Source: Semisulcospira habei (lineage: Eukaryota; Mollusca; Gastropoda; Semisulcospiridae). From it: a stretch of DNA of 64,000 bases. The notes under the pieces are model-generated. The model ran no database searches. It saw nothing but the letters and a program-made list of their open reading frames with translations, and was not told the origin of the DNA. This document shows, piece after piece, positions 23,401 to 35,400 of this stretch. The stretch spans positions 116,153,006-116,217,005 of the forward strand of contig BTPG01000005.1 in NCBI GenBank assembly GCA_036245525.1, given 5' to 3'. Positions within the stretch are counted from its first letter, which is position 1; every line of letters begins with the position of its first letter. The position numbers and the translations under genes are program-made.

Positions 23401-26400
23401 TGGCGAACCTAGCGCGGCAGGTGTCTCAAGAGGAGGTGATCCCCGCAAGAGTGTGGCTTCAGCTTCTGGGCCTGATGAGTGCGGCAGCGGATCTACTTCC
23501 CTTAGGACGTCTCTACTGCCGCCCGCTTCAGCTGCACCTGCTTCTCCACTGGCGACCCTTGACGGACGACCTCGAGTCTCAGGTTCTGGTGCTGTCGATG
23601 CTTCATCCTCACCTTCTTCGCTGGGTGGATCCTGGCTGGCTCACGACGGGGGTTCCCCTCTAATCGCCTCCACCCCAGCTGTCCCTTTGCGTCGACGCAA
23701 GTGTCTCCAGCTGGGGCGTGCACCTGCTACTGATGTTCTCCACAGCCTCCGGCGTCTGGCCCCCGACCTCGTGACCCAACACATCAACTGGTTAGAGCTG
23801 AAAGCGGTCTGGCAAGCACTCATTGCGTGGGAGTCACGTCTGCGACACCAGGAGCTTCTAGTCCTCTCAGAATACTCCACAGTAGTCGCCTACATCCAGA
23901 AGCAGGGCGGGACACACTCCCCCTCCCTCTGCATCCTCGTCTACCAGGCGCTCCGATGGTGCGAAGATCGAGGCATCATTCTCCGAGCAAGACACATCCC
24001 GGGACATCTGAATGTCCTAGCCGACTCCCTCTCGCGACGCGGCCAGCTTCTCCACACCGAGTGGGCGCTCCGTCCAGACATCTTTCGGATGATCGGCGCA
24101 GAATGGGAGACCCCCATGATCGAACTCTTCGTGACGAGGTGGAATCACCAGCTTCCTCTCTTCGTCTCCCCATTTCCAGATTCGCTTGCCTGGGCAGTTG
24201 ACGCTCTCTCCATCCCGTGGGACGGCCTCATCGCGTATGCCTACCTGCCTAAGGTGCTCGTCCCCAAGGTCCTGCTCTAGCTCAGAGGTTGCATTGCGGT
24301 CCTGTTCCTGGTGGCTCCATTCTGCTGGACCAAGTCGTGGACCACCAACCTCCTGAACCTCGCCATGGGCCCCCCTCTGTGGCTCCCCACCCCACGCATG
24401 ATGCTCAAGCAACCGCGGCAGGCACTGTACCATCCATGCCCCGAGCGACTTCTCCACGCCTGGAGGTTGTGCGGCAAGCCCTCGCCGCCAGAGGCTTCTC
24501 AAGTGCAGCAGTGGAAGCTATCGCTACAGTCTGCAGACCCTCGACCAGACGAGTTTATGAGGGAAAGTGGCGAGTCCTGTGCGACTGGCGTGACGACAGG
24601 CGCCTCTCCCCCACGGATCTGACGGTTCCCTAGCTGGCAGAGTTCTTCCTCTGGCTCTTCACCGAGCAGCTTTTGGCGCCAATCACCATTCGGGGCTACC
24701 TGGCCATGATTGCTGACATGTACCACCATTTGGGCCAACCCGACACGGGTGCCTGCAAAGACCTCACCGATCTTATGGCCCATTTCGGTCTACAATATCC
24801 AGCCCTTCGCTCGCTGGTGCCGTGATGGGACCTACCCTGGGTGCTAACGTGGCTCAACTCGGACCGCTTCGAACCACTCCAGTTGGCGCGGTTACCTGGC
24901 GTGACGTGGAAGACCTGCTTCCTACCGGCCCTCGCCACTGCTTCCAAGGTCAGCGAGCTGCACGCTCTATAAACATGTGCCTCATGCTTGCAGTTTCGGA
25001 TGGACGGCTCTGTACAACAGCTGCCCGACCCGGCTTTCCTAGCCAAGACCCGGTCTCCATTGGCCGCCCCACAGATGGTCACCATTCGACCCTTGAGGGA
25101 TTCAGGCTCTGCCCGAGAGACCAGACAGCAGGACCCGGTGAGAACCTTATGTGTGTACCTGCGCTGGACCAAGTCGCTACGCAGGGGACGCACTCGCCTA
25201 TTCCTCCCTCTGTCCCCAGGTAGAAATGACATCTCAGCCCAGATATCCTCCTGGCTCTGATGGGTGATACGCTCCGCCTACCAGGACCTCTCCCCTGATG
25301 CAGCCAAATAAATGAACATCAGAGCGCACGAGGTCAGAGCCATGGCCGCAAGCCTCACATTCGACTGCAACTGCGCTGTCAAAGACATTGTGGCGGCCGT
25401 GGGCTGGCGAGCAGAGTCGACTTTTTCGCCCGATTCTACCTGAGGGACCTCTCCAGCCAGTGTGAGAACCTATCGCTGGTGGGAGACATCGCAGCGGCGC
25501 AACACTCCCTTCCGGCACCACAGATGCCGTAGGTAATTCTTAGCTGAAATTATCGGGAGGTTGCTCCAGGGAGGGCGGGTCTCGTTGACAGTATTTAGGG
25601 GTTAGGGGTGTTATAAGCAGCACCCACCTCCTCTTCGCTATTCTTTCTAACAGTAATGTCATCGGTAATGTAACAAATGAATTTTTCTCTAAAATGTAAT
25701 TTTTCGAAAAATACTTACCAATGACAGTACTCGAATGACCCTCCCACCTGCCCCGCTTGCTGCTGGTCAGCTAAGCAAACGGACTGGCAGGAATGTGGGC
25801 GCATGACCGGATGGGGATGGAAGGGAGGCTACTCGGGTTACTGGCTAGGTTATAGTGCCCCTTGTTGCCTCCCCTGCCATGTAGGTATACAACAATTTTG
25901 GCTGAAATTATGCTAGCTAAGACACTATTCCTAACAGTAATGTCATCGGTAAGTATTTTTCGAAAAAATACATTTTAGAGAAAAATTCATTTTTATAATA
26001 ATAAATAATAAATAATTATGGTATTTATAATGCGCTTATCTTATAATAATTATAACTCTAAGCGCGCACTCACAACTCGCGCACGCATGCGCACGCTTTA
26101 GACGACTCACGTACCTCAAATAGTGAAATACATTATGACAGTCAGCTTAGGGTGGGGAGTGTGGTGGTATAGTGCTAGAACTGTTGAAAGAGGTGAGTTT
26201 TGAGGGCGGACTGGAAGGAGGAGAGAGAGTGTTTCTGGCGGAGAGAGAGTGGGAGAGTGTTCCAGGTGGCTAGACCATATACTGAGCAGGAGCGGGGGCC
26301 GAAAGTGCTGAGTTTGGTGCGGGGGATGTGGAGGCGGAGTGGGTCGGAGGCGGAGCGGAGGGAATTGAAACTTTATTGAATTGAAACTTTATTTTCTAAG

Positions 26401-29400
26401 GATGAAGACAGTAGGCACGTAGGCCTTTTTACACGTCTGTCCTTAGGGAGCGGGGAGGAGTGTAGGGGTGAAGTAAGTTTGAGAGATAGGCGGGAGCGCA
26501 GTTGTTTAGGGATTTGTAGCAGAGAGACAGAATCTTGTATTGGATGCGTTGGGGGATGGGGAGCCAGTGAAGGAGTTTGAGCAGGGGAGTGATGTGGTCG
26601 GATTTTTCCTTTCTGAGGACGAGGCGGGCAGCATTGTTCTGGACGTGCTGGAGAGTGAAAGTGGTGGAGTGAGGGAGGCCGGAAAGGATAGAGTTGCAGT
26701 AGTCGATGCGAGATAGGATGAGAGAGACAGCAAGTTTGGTGGCAGCTTCGGTAGTGAGGTATTTTCTGATCTGCCTGATGCGGCGGAGGTGGAAGTAGCA
26801 TGCCTGGGCCGTGGCGGAGACAAAGATGGTCATGGAAAGAGAGGAATCGAGGATAACGTTGAGGTTTTTGGCCGAGTCAGAGAGGGAGATGGGGGTGCTG
26901 TAGAGTTGAAGGTGGAGGGAGGGAGGGAGCTGGGAAAATTTCTGGCGAGTGCCTACCAGCATGGCTTCCGTTTTGTCGTTATTCAGTTTAAGCTTGTGGA
27001 TGTGATTCCTGCAGGAATCAGATAGACAAAAAGCACTGTTGCCACTAAGGGTTAAAATTATGAAATTATGGCACAGATTGACTGCTCAAGGGCCTCTTGG
27101 GGGGGAGGGGGGGTGGGGCTATAGTGAACCTACTATAATCTGTGAATTGTGACTTACATTTCAGATTCGTCGTACGGTGAAGTTTCTTGGCGGGCTTGCT
27201 AGAGGTGTGTCTATTGTCACACATCAATGGCTTGAAAGCAGCAAGTCTGCAGGCACCTTTGTGGGTGAGTTTGCAGCATTCGAACACATGCTAGTCTACT
27301 CATTCTTTCTAAGGAGTGCCATGTTTCGGTGTCTTGGAAACTGCTACAGAGAAAGAGGGGGGGTGGTTGGGTTGAGAGGACAAGAGTCATAGTGGTAGGG
27401 GTGAAGGCAGTCAGAGGACTTCTTGATCAGACCAAAAACAGAAGAAATCCACCAATGTGTGTAAGATGCAAAGAAAATCCCAAGAAAGAAAGAAACATGC
27501 TTAGAAAGGACAATTCTTGTCCTTTCTAAGTGTGTTTCTTTTTTTGTTATTTTCAGAAACAGAAGAGACATCAACATTGATAATTCATTGGTAATGCCTG
27601 ATTAGCTTGGCAACTCATGATAGTCAATTTTTGTACTGTTCCGCAGTGTTTGTGTTGACCAGTGGTTCTTGGGTTTGAATGAAATTACTGATATTCAGGA
27701 TATGTTGAGTAGCAGTAGATAGACGTTTCCAGTTAGAATAGACAGTTTATGATGTCATTGTGTGCATTTGTGTGATTGTCAGAAACCTTTGCCTCAAACA
27801 CTGGTTTATTATAGAACCACGTGATGTTTATATGAAAGATTGTTCTTGTGTGCAGATGCCAGCCTTTTCCTGGTTCAGGACCCCCAGATGGAGAAACAGT
27901 ACAAGTTCAATCTGGTCCAGTCTATACAGAAAGCCAGTCAATCTCCCATGCTACAGGGATATAGAGTTCATGTCACTAAGTCAGTCCGCCCAGAACCCCA
28001 GCAGATGAAAGGTACAACTACTAAGCACAAAATGTTGTATTGTTGTCCATCTAGAAAGAGCAGTGCTGCGTTGAGGATTTTGCAATTGTGTCATGGCAAG
28101 AATAAAACGTTTGTAAATTGTGCAAATTAACCACTTCATTTGTTAATTCAGTGTCAGAGATCCTCAGCTGTCAAAGGAACACAGATATGAAGTGGTTCAG
28201 CAAGAGGCATAGATTCTTATGAGCCCATGCAACTGCAGGGGCTCATGAGGATCTATACCTCTTGCAGATGGGTGGTATTCTGTTTTTCTCAGCAGTAAAC
28301 TTCATTAACCCTTTGGCTGTCGGTAGTGCTTTTTGTCACGATGATTCCTGCAGGAATCATTGCAACAAAATAAGCTACCGAGAGCCAAAGGGTTAAGTTC
28401 AGAAAGTGTTCAGGAATTGTTTTCATACGCCTGTGGGAAAATTATCGCTGTAATGGTTAATCATACATGTATTTAACATTCACCTTGAAGGTACCACAGA
28501 AGTACAGTTTAACCCTTTGGCTGCTACTGACGATACCATTTGGCGGAAGACGCATCATTGCACGTCTTTTCCACCAAACAATATTTTCAGGAGCAGTTAG
28601 GCATGAAGGAAGTGCCACATTGTGTGGCAACTCAGACCTATTAGGATGCCCAACTAATCTGGAATTACCCTTGAAATATTGTGCATAATCTCCCATAGCT
28701 GGCAGCCAGCCTTTGTAGGTGCTTTTTGAAGTTGCAAAATTCATAATAAGGTTTAGTTCACTGTTTTTGGATGAGTGAGTTAGTGATTTTCTGTTTCAGA
28801 GATCCTAACTTGTGCTGGCGCAGAGGTGAGATATTACAAGTGTGCTTTGTTTTGCAGCTCTTGTATGTATCCCATGTCGTTTGTATAGCAAAACAGCCTT
28901 AACCCATTAAACCCTACGGCCACATTGTCACCTAATGACTATGTACCAGTTGCAGGAGCTAGATTGACCATGATATTTCAAGGGTAGTGCCAGATTAGCT
29001 TGGCACCACCAGGCCCCAAGCTAATCTGGCACCACCCTTGAATTATCATGGTTGATCCATGTCCTGCTGCAGTGCCTTTGTGCTAAAGGGTTAACTTGAG
29101 AAACCACACATGCCACTCTCAATTTAACCTATTCATCTACACCTAGATATTGATCAAACATGGTGTCAGAAAAGTTTGGTGCCTAGCAAATTATTCTTGC
29201 ACCACCCTTGAACTATCATGGTTGATCAGGTGGGATACGTTTGCCATACCAGTGAACATCCTCATTATCTTAACCACCCAGCAGAATCTGTTTTGAATGA
29301 CCAGCCTTTTGATAGGTCACCTTTCATTAAAGATCACTTAGCCACTGACAGGTGACTAATTTTGTGGTCTCTATTGATAGGTGACACATTTTGCCCTTCA

Positions 29401-32400
29401 GTACTTCGAAAATAGCACCACTCTCTTAACATGACATTTTTCAAAACAGGTTCTATTGTAGTCTGTAGAAAACGGCTCCCACATCTGGTATTGTTTCCAC
29501 CAAAACATTACCGATGACATTACTACTAGGAAACGTGCACTTAGCTTACCATTTCAGCCCAAAATTCTGTTGTGTACCTACACGACAAGGGAGGCGACCC
29601 AAGGGCACCGTAGCCAGGTACCCGGAGTAGCCTCTCGTACTTCCCCATCTGGTGGCGTGAGCAGTGGTGTCACACCAGTCTGTTCGCTTAGCTTACTGCG
29701 AATGGACGTGTTCAGCCTACAGGTCCACTGGGCACCAGCCTCCATGTGGTGTGGGTGGGTAGTCCTCTCAGTCCCTGACTGAGTGGGCTAGTAGAGGGGT
29801 GCCATCTTTGTCCAGGATTAGGACTTGATGTCAGCAGATATGTTGTTCAGTCCTTTTCACTGGTCCGGTTTTTAAGGAGCTGTGCTAACCCAGGTCCTAC
29901 CATGTTGGATTGGTCCTTAAAAATACTCGTGAGCTTTTGGTCCTTTGGATCCCAAGTGTTTGCCGTGCTTGGAGACCCGTGTCAGGGGAGAAGAGGATCC
30001 TGGTGGCTAAAACACTCCACTTTGGCCTTGACTTCTGCCTAAACGGAAGGCTAGTCGTACCGGCCTAGTCAATCGGCTCTTGTCACGTTGAGCCCAATCC
30101 TTTTGTTGACATGCAGGCTGATATACGGAGCACCTATAGCCTCTGCTGCTGATCAGGTGCTCTACGCCTGTATTCCCCTGCATTCAACCATGTGATAGAA
30201 GGCGGTGGCTCAGACGGTTCAATCGGGCATAACCCCCTGAGTATATCTTTCGGGCAGTCTCCATCGTGCGTCAGCTGGAGACCCGCCGACGAATGCACTT
30301 CCCCTTGTTGGGCTCGGTGGCGGGCGGGGACCCCCGGGGGATGAATATCTATCATACTATAATATGAAATATACAAAAAAAAAAAAAAAAACTGGCACCA
30401 AAGCGGCACATAGCCACTGACATTGACCTTGAGAATGATAGCGACTCCGATTGTGAGGAAGCGACGCCTCCCATGTCGGCCATCTGGCCTCGCTTTCTCA
30501 TTATCCACAGCAAAGTTAAAGAGAAGCCTGTTTCCAAGCTGCACCCTTTCCTGGTAGGGGAGACCCTCAGGAGCTGTGTTGGCAGGCCTGAGGCCCAGCG
30601 CCTCACGTCTGGTGACTTGCTGGTAGAGTGCCGTACCCGGGCACACTCCAATGGGCTATTGAGGCTCTCCTCTATCAGAGACACTCCAGTGGAGGTCACT
30701 CCCCACAAAACGATGAATTCTTCTAGAGGAGTGATTAAAGATCAAGCATTGGCAGAACTGTCTGAAGATGAACTTGTACGGAACCTTAATTCACAGGGGG
30801 TGACCTATGTCAGGCGCTTCGTTTCCAAACGAGGTGGTAGGGAGATCCGTCTCACTACCATCATCGTGACGTTTGGCACCCCCACCGCTCCTACTACCAT
30901 CTGGGGAGGTTCCTACTCCCTAAAAGTGAAAAAGTACGTCCCTCTCCCCCTCGAGTGCTTTAAGTGCCAAAAGTATGGCCATGGGCAGAAGACATGCCGC
31001 CAGGCAGAGGCTGTATGCGCCCGCTGCAGTAAGCCCAGACACTCTGCCGAGTCCTGCACAGCCATCCCCCTGTGTGTGAATTGCCAGGGGGCGCATATGG
31101 CTTCGGACAAGAAGTGCCCTTGTTGGATATCCGAGTGCAGGATTCAGCAGGTGCATGTGGAGAAGGGGTTGTCCTTTGCGGACGCCAAAAAACTGGTTGA
31201 CGGCCCTGGTGCAGCTGAGGCTGCGCCAAACTCAAATAACACCTCTGTGTATACTTTCAGTGCTGCGGTGGCAGGCAAGCGCCCCACCAAAGACTTCTCT
31301 TGTCAAACCCCAACTTCTTGGTTGGGGGCGGAGCCTCGGATCGTCTCGCCCCTGGAGAGTAACTCTCTTCCGGTGGTGACGAGGAGCCAGGGAACGCAGA
31401 AGGCAGACGATACTGGTCCGGTGGCATCGCCTTCTGCTGCCCTTAAGCCTCAGCCCCCACCCAAGCCTTTCAATCGTACTACAAAGGCTTCTGGCTCTGG
31501 TCAGCCTTCTAAGGCTGCCAACTTTGGCGGCAGGAACGCTGCCCCGGCTCAGAAGTCTAAGAAAGTTACGGGACCACTGTGTGTATGGGCCCAGAGGGGG
31601 GACACTGATGTCACCCTTCAAAATAAATATGCTGCATTGGAGGAGCAGATGGAGGGAGTAGAAGTTGTCGTAGCTGGTGCTGCGGCAGCTCCTCCCCCCT
31701 CATCTCCGAGGAACCAGAGGAGGCCCGGGAGTCAACCCCCCTCTGTTTCTTTGACTCCTTCCAAAGCACAGGAAAAGGGGGCAAAGAACTCTTCTCCTCC
31801 ACATAAAACCTAATCATGTACTCTTTGCTTCAGTGGAATTGTCGTGGTTTTCACACCAACTTTGAAGAATTATGCCTTCTAGTCAAGTCCTATAACCCCT
31901 CAGTAATATCTCTTCAGGAGATTTACCTGAAGACTTCTGACCCTGTCTCCTTTAATGGTTTTCATGCTATCCATAAAGGCTCTGATTCAGAGAGACGCTC
32001 GGGTGGAGTGGCTCTTCTCATTAGCAACCAGTTTTTATGTAGCCCCGTTAGTGTTGACTCCTGTCTTCAGGCTGTCACAGCTCGGGTTACCTTAAAGAAG
32101 ACCATAACCATATGCAGTATTTACCTGCCACCATCCCTGTGGGTCTGTAGTAATGATGTTTTTAACTTAGTAAATCAGCTGCCCCCTCCCTTTATTTTCA
32201 TGGGAGATTTTAACCGTCACGCGCACCTGTGGGGTAGTGACCACTATGATGGTAGAGGTCAGATGTTAGAATATGTTTTTTCTCAACTTAACCTATGTGT
32301 TTTTAATGATGGCTCACCTACCTACTCTATCCCAGGTTCAGGATTTAGTTCTGTTCTAGACCTCACTGTGTGTGATCCTTCTCTCATGCTGGACTTCGAC

Positions 32401-35400
32401 TGGAAGGTCCACGACGACCTGTGTGGTAGTGACCACTTCCCTGTAGTCCTGTCATCGGTCAGCTGTGGGGAGGATCCACCGGTGGGGTGCTGGAATCTCA
32501 AGAAAGCTAACTGGCCTCTGTTCGCCTCCCTCTGTCAGTCTTGTATTACAGAGGAGGTGGTCATGTCAGCTGAAGAACCTGTTTCTTCTTTTGCTACTAT
32601 TTTGTTGGACGTAGCGGGTGAAACCATCCCTAAAACTTCTGCATCAGTCCCTCGCAAGCCAAGAGTACCATGGTTCAATGAAGAGTGCCGCAAGGCCCAA
32701 AAAGCGTGCAAATCTGCTCAGCGATGTGCTTTCCGTAATCCGTTGCAAGTGAATATTTTAACCTTTAAAAGACAGAGGGCGAAAGCCGTTACATTTTTAA
32801 AGGTGAACGCCGTGCTTCCTGGAGATGCTTCGTCTCATCTTTAACTTCTCGGACTCCATCCCAGAAAGTCTGGAAGGCTGTTCGAAGAATTAGGGGCAGG
32901 GGTGACTCGACTTCTGTCAGACATCTTAGAGATGGTGCCAGCTTGGTCACAGATAAAAAAGCTGTGGCCAATTTGCTTGCCTCAACCTCTGCCCATAATT
33001 CTTCAACAGAGCATTATTCACCCTTCTTCCAGAGAGAGAAGGAGAAGCGAGAGTCTTGTATTTGTGATTTTAAGTCCGATAACTCAGAAGACTATAATGC
33101 CCCTTTTACATTATCAGAATTGCAGCAAGCCATGCAGAAATGTAATGACTCTGCTGCTATCAATTCCTAACGCATCTGCCTGAGAGGTCACTCCTTGTAC
33201 TTCTCAAGGCCTTTAACCATATCTGGAGAACTGGCCATTTTCCGCCGTCTTGGCACCAGGCTGTGGTTGTACCGATCCCCAAGCCTGGTAAGGATCCTTC
33301 CGACCTAGGCAACTACTGGCCTATCGCTTTGACATCATGTTTATGTAAAACTATGGAGCGCCTGGTCAACACCCGCCTGGTGTGGCATCTTGAGTCACAG
33401 GGTGTCCTCACAGACCTCCAGTGTGGCTTCCGGCGCTTCCGTAGTACAACTGACCATTTAGTCCGCTTTGAATCATTTATTCGAGATGCTTTTGTCAACA
33501 AGCAGTATGTCTATGCAATTTTCTTCGATCTTGAGAAGGCATATGACACTACCTGGAAGTATGGAATAATGTCTGGCTTGTTGGACATGGGTTTTAAAGG
33601 GCACCTGCCCGTTTTTATTCACAATTTTTTTGACTAACCGGTCGTTCCATGTCCGTGTGGGCTCCACCCTCTCCGACTCCTTTGAACAGGAGATGGGTGT
33701 TCCGCAGTGCAGCATTCTATCTCCTGTTTTATTTAGAATTAAAATTAATAACATTGTAAAGGCCATCAAGGATGATTCTGAATGCTCTTTATTTGTTGAC
33801 GACTTTGCTTTGTGCGCACATGGCTGAGGACTTGCGTCGGCTCCACATCAGGCACACGTATGTTACGCACTCTTATTTACTAAAACATATGTGTGCCCGA
33901 TGTGGAGCCGAGCAAGGACAGTCTCCTCACGGCGGCTGCCGCAGTGATAAGGTAGACCGTCGGACACCTTAGGAAGGGCTTCATGCAGCTTGTTAGCTTC
34001 CTCTTTGTCCCACTCGGACTGCCACTCACGGGCTATGTACGCACTAACCACATGTCTAAAATCACTATAAACACTCTGTGTGTCAGGGACAGACTCGTTG
34101 CGGGCATCGTTGCTCAGCTCCACATTGGGCACACGAATGTTACGCACTCTTATTTACGAAAACAGGAGGAGCGTCCATGGTGTTATGCCTGCGACAAGCA
34201 GTCCTCTGTTCAGCACTTTTTGCTGTCTTGTGCTGATCTAATCGACACAAGGTATAAACATTTCACAGCAGACTCCTTGAAGGTTTTGTTCCGGGATGTG
34301 CCCCCGGACAAGATCTTCAGTTTTCTGAGAGAGTGCCATATTTTTAATAAGATTTGAGCATTTATAGACTATGATGTTTCTATTATTTTGACCTTTTTGA
34401 GAGTCTGTCGACGTTTTCTTTAAAGACCTGTGCGACATTTTAGCCTAACATATTTTTAAGATATATTGACATCATGTCTTAAGACCTTTCTTTTAGTCTG
34501 GCTGAGCAGACTTTTACCCATCCCGCCGTGAGATGGCCTTAGTTGCCTGCTCGGCGTTAAACCTAAATAACTAACTAACTAACTGTTCAGCTTACAGGAT
34601 CTTCGGCTGTGTACGGTTGTAAACCAGGTGGTCTCCAGAAAAGCGTGGGGTTCTTTCCACACTACCGCATGAAGGTTATCTTGCTCTGTGTAACTTAGAC
34701 ATGACTTCACGTTGCCATGCGGCAAGCGGTAGGTAAAGTTATGAATGAGTGAAGGGATAATGTGGGTGTGCTGGTCTGCGTGGCCTTCCAGGCCATGGCC
34801 GCTCGCCTCTCACCTTTGACTATGTTGCAGTAATAGCCCGCACGCGCTCTGGAGACTTCCAGTGGTCAGGTGAGACGCATGCGGTGTGCCGCCCTTGCTC
34901 CGGCTGCGCATCCGGTCACACCTGCGGCACCTGCGCGCCCTGGGTGGAAGAACATGGTCACAGCTCGGGGCTCCTTCGGCGCGAATGACCGTCACGGTCC
35001 CAGGACCAACCACCTGCTTCCGCTACGGACTGGCTTAGATGCACCCGCTCTGGAATGTTTGGGGACTGATGACTCGCCCGACAAGACCAGTCCCGAGGGC
35101 CTCCTGACCACCTTTGATCTCCTCCGGTCCCCTCCATGATGCGGCGCTCTCCCCGGTGGACCGCTGTCCCGGCAGTTCGGCGTGGAGCCTACGTTCTTCG
35201 CAACTGGAGGGAGTCGCTTGCGTACCTTATATGCCTCTTCACCAGGAGCTTGCGGACGGTGGTACAGGCCATGGACTTCGCCGTCAGCCCGGACCTGCTT
35301 GACGCTTTCGGCAATCGCTTCTTGCACGATCTTCCCATCGGACCGGCCTCCCGGTCAGCTTCGGCAAGGTGGACCCTGCACCTTCCCTCTGGTTGTGCAC

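Larger units (their letters stand above)
20186..25996 (+). mobile_element. DIRS element B (best preserved copy)
   Basis: Left ITR 20186-20400 is inverted at 25770-25996. The internal complementary region (25640-25735) contains the complement of both extremes: AACAGTAATGTCATCGGTAA pairs with the left tip and TTTTCGAAAAATACTTACC pairs with the right tip. This inverted-ITR plus ICR layout is diagnostic of DIRS retrotransposons. Gag-like, RT-RNase H and tyrosine-recombinase regions follow in order, but about 1.6 kb (21423-23100) of unrelated sequence replaces the RT N-terminus. Lies in the second visible MDC1-like intron. Confidence 0.9.
29724..34583 (+). mobile_element. LINE-3: I/Nimb-like non-LTR retrotransposon inserted in DIRS C
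   Basis: About 4.86 kb bounded by a 15-bp duplication, so both ends are probably original. It has about 650-750 bp of 5' UTR, a zinc-knuckle ORF1, an APE-endonuclease/RT ORF2 broken by frameshifts, and the 3' end GGCGTTAAACCTAAATAACT followed by (TAAC)n, a tail style of I/Nimb LINEs in molluscs. The region between RT and the C-terminus is shortened and contains an inversion. No poly(A). Confidence 0.85.
29709..34598. repeat. Target-site duplication around LINE-3
   Basis: TGTTCAGCCTACAGG at 29709-29723 and TGTTCAGCTTACAGG at 34584-34598 differ at one base and flank the LINE exactly. Confidence 0.8.

Noticed and set aside
25736..25996. Stand-alone MITE to the right of DIRS B (and the parallel pieces at 37216 and 49470)
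   Set aside because: Its interior is the inverse of the DIRS left end and the tips match the ICR, so it is the DIRS right ITR.
26789..27025. Glu/Gly-rich plus-strand frame
   Set aside because: Antisense shadow of L2 fragment A.
30376..30392. A17 run as the poly(A) tail of a retroposon
   Set aside because: Lies inside LINE-3 just before ORF1; the 15-bp target duplication places the real ends at 29724 and 34583.
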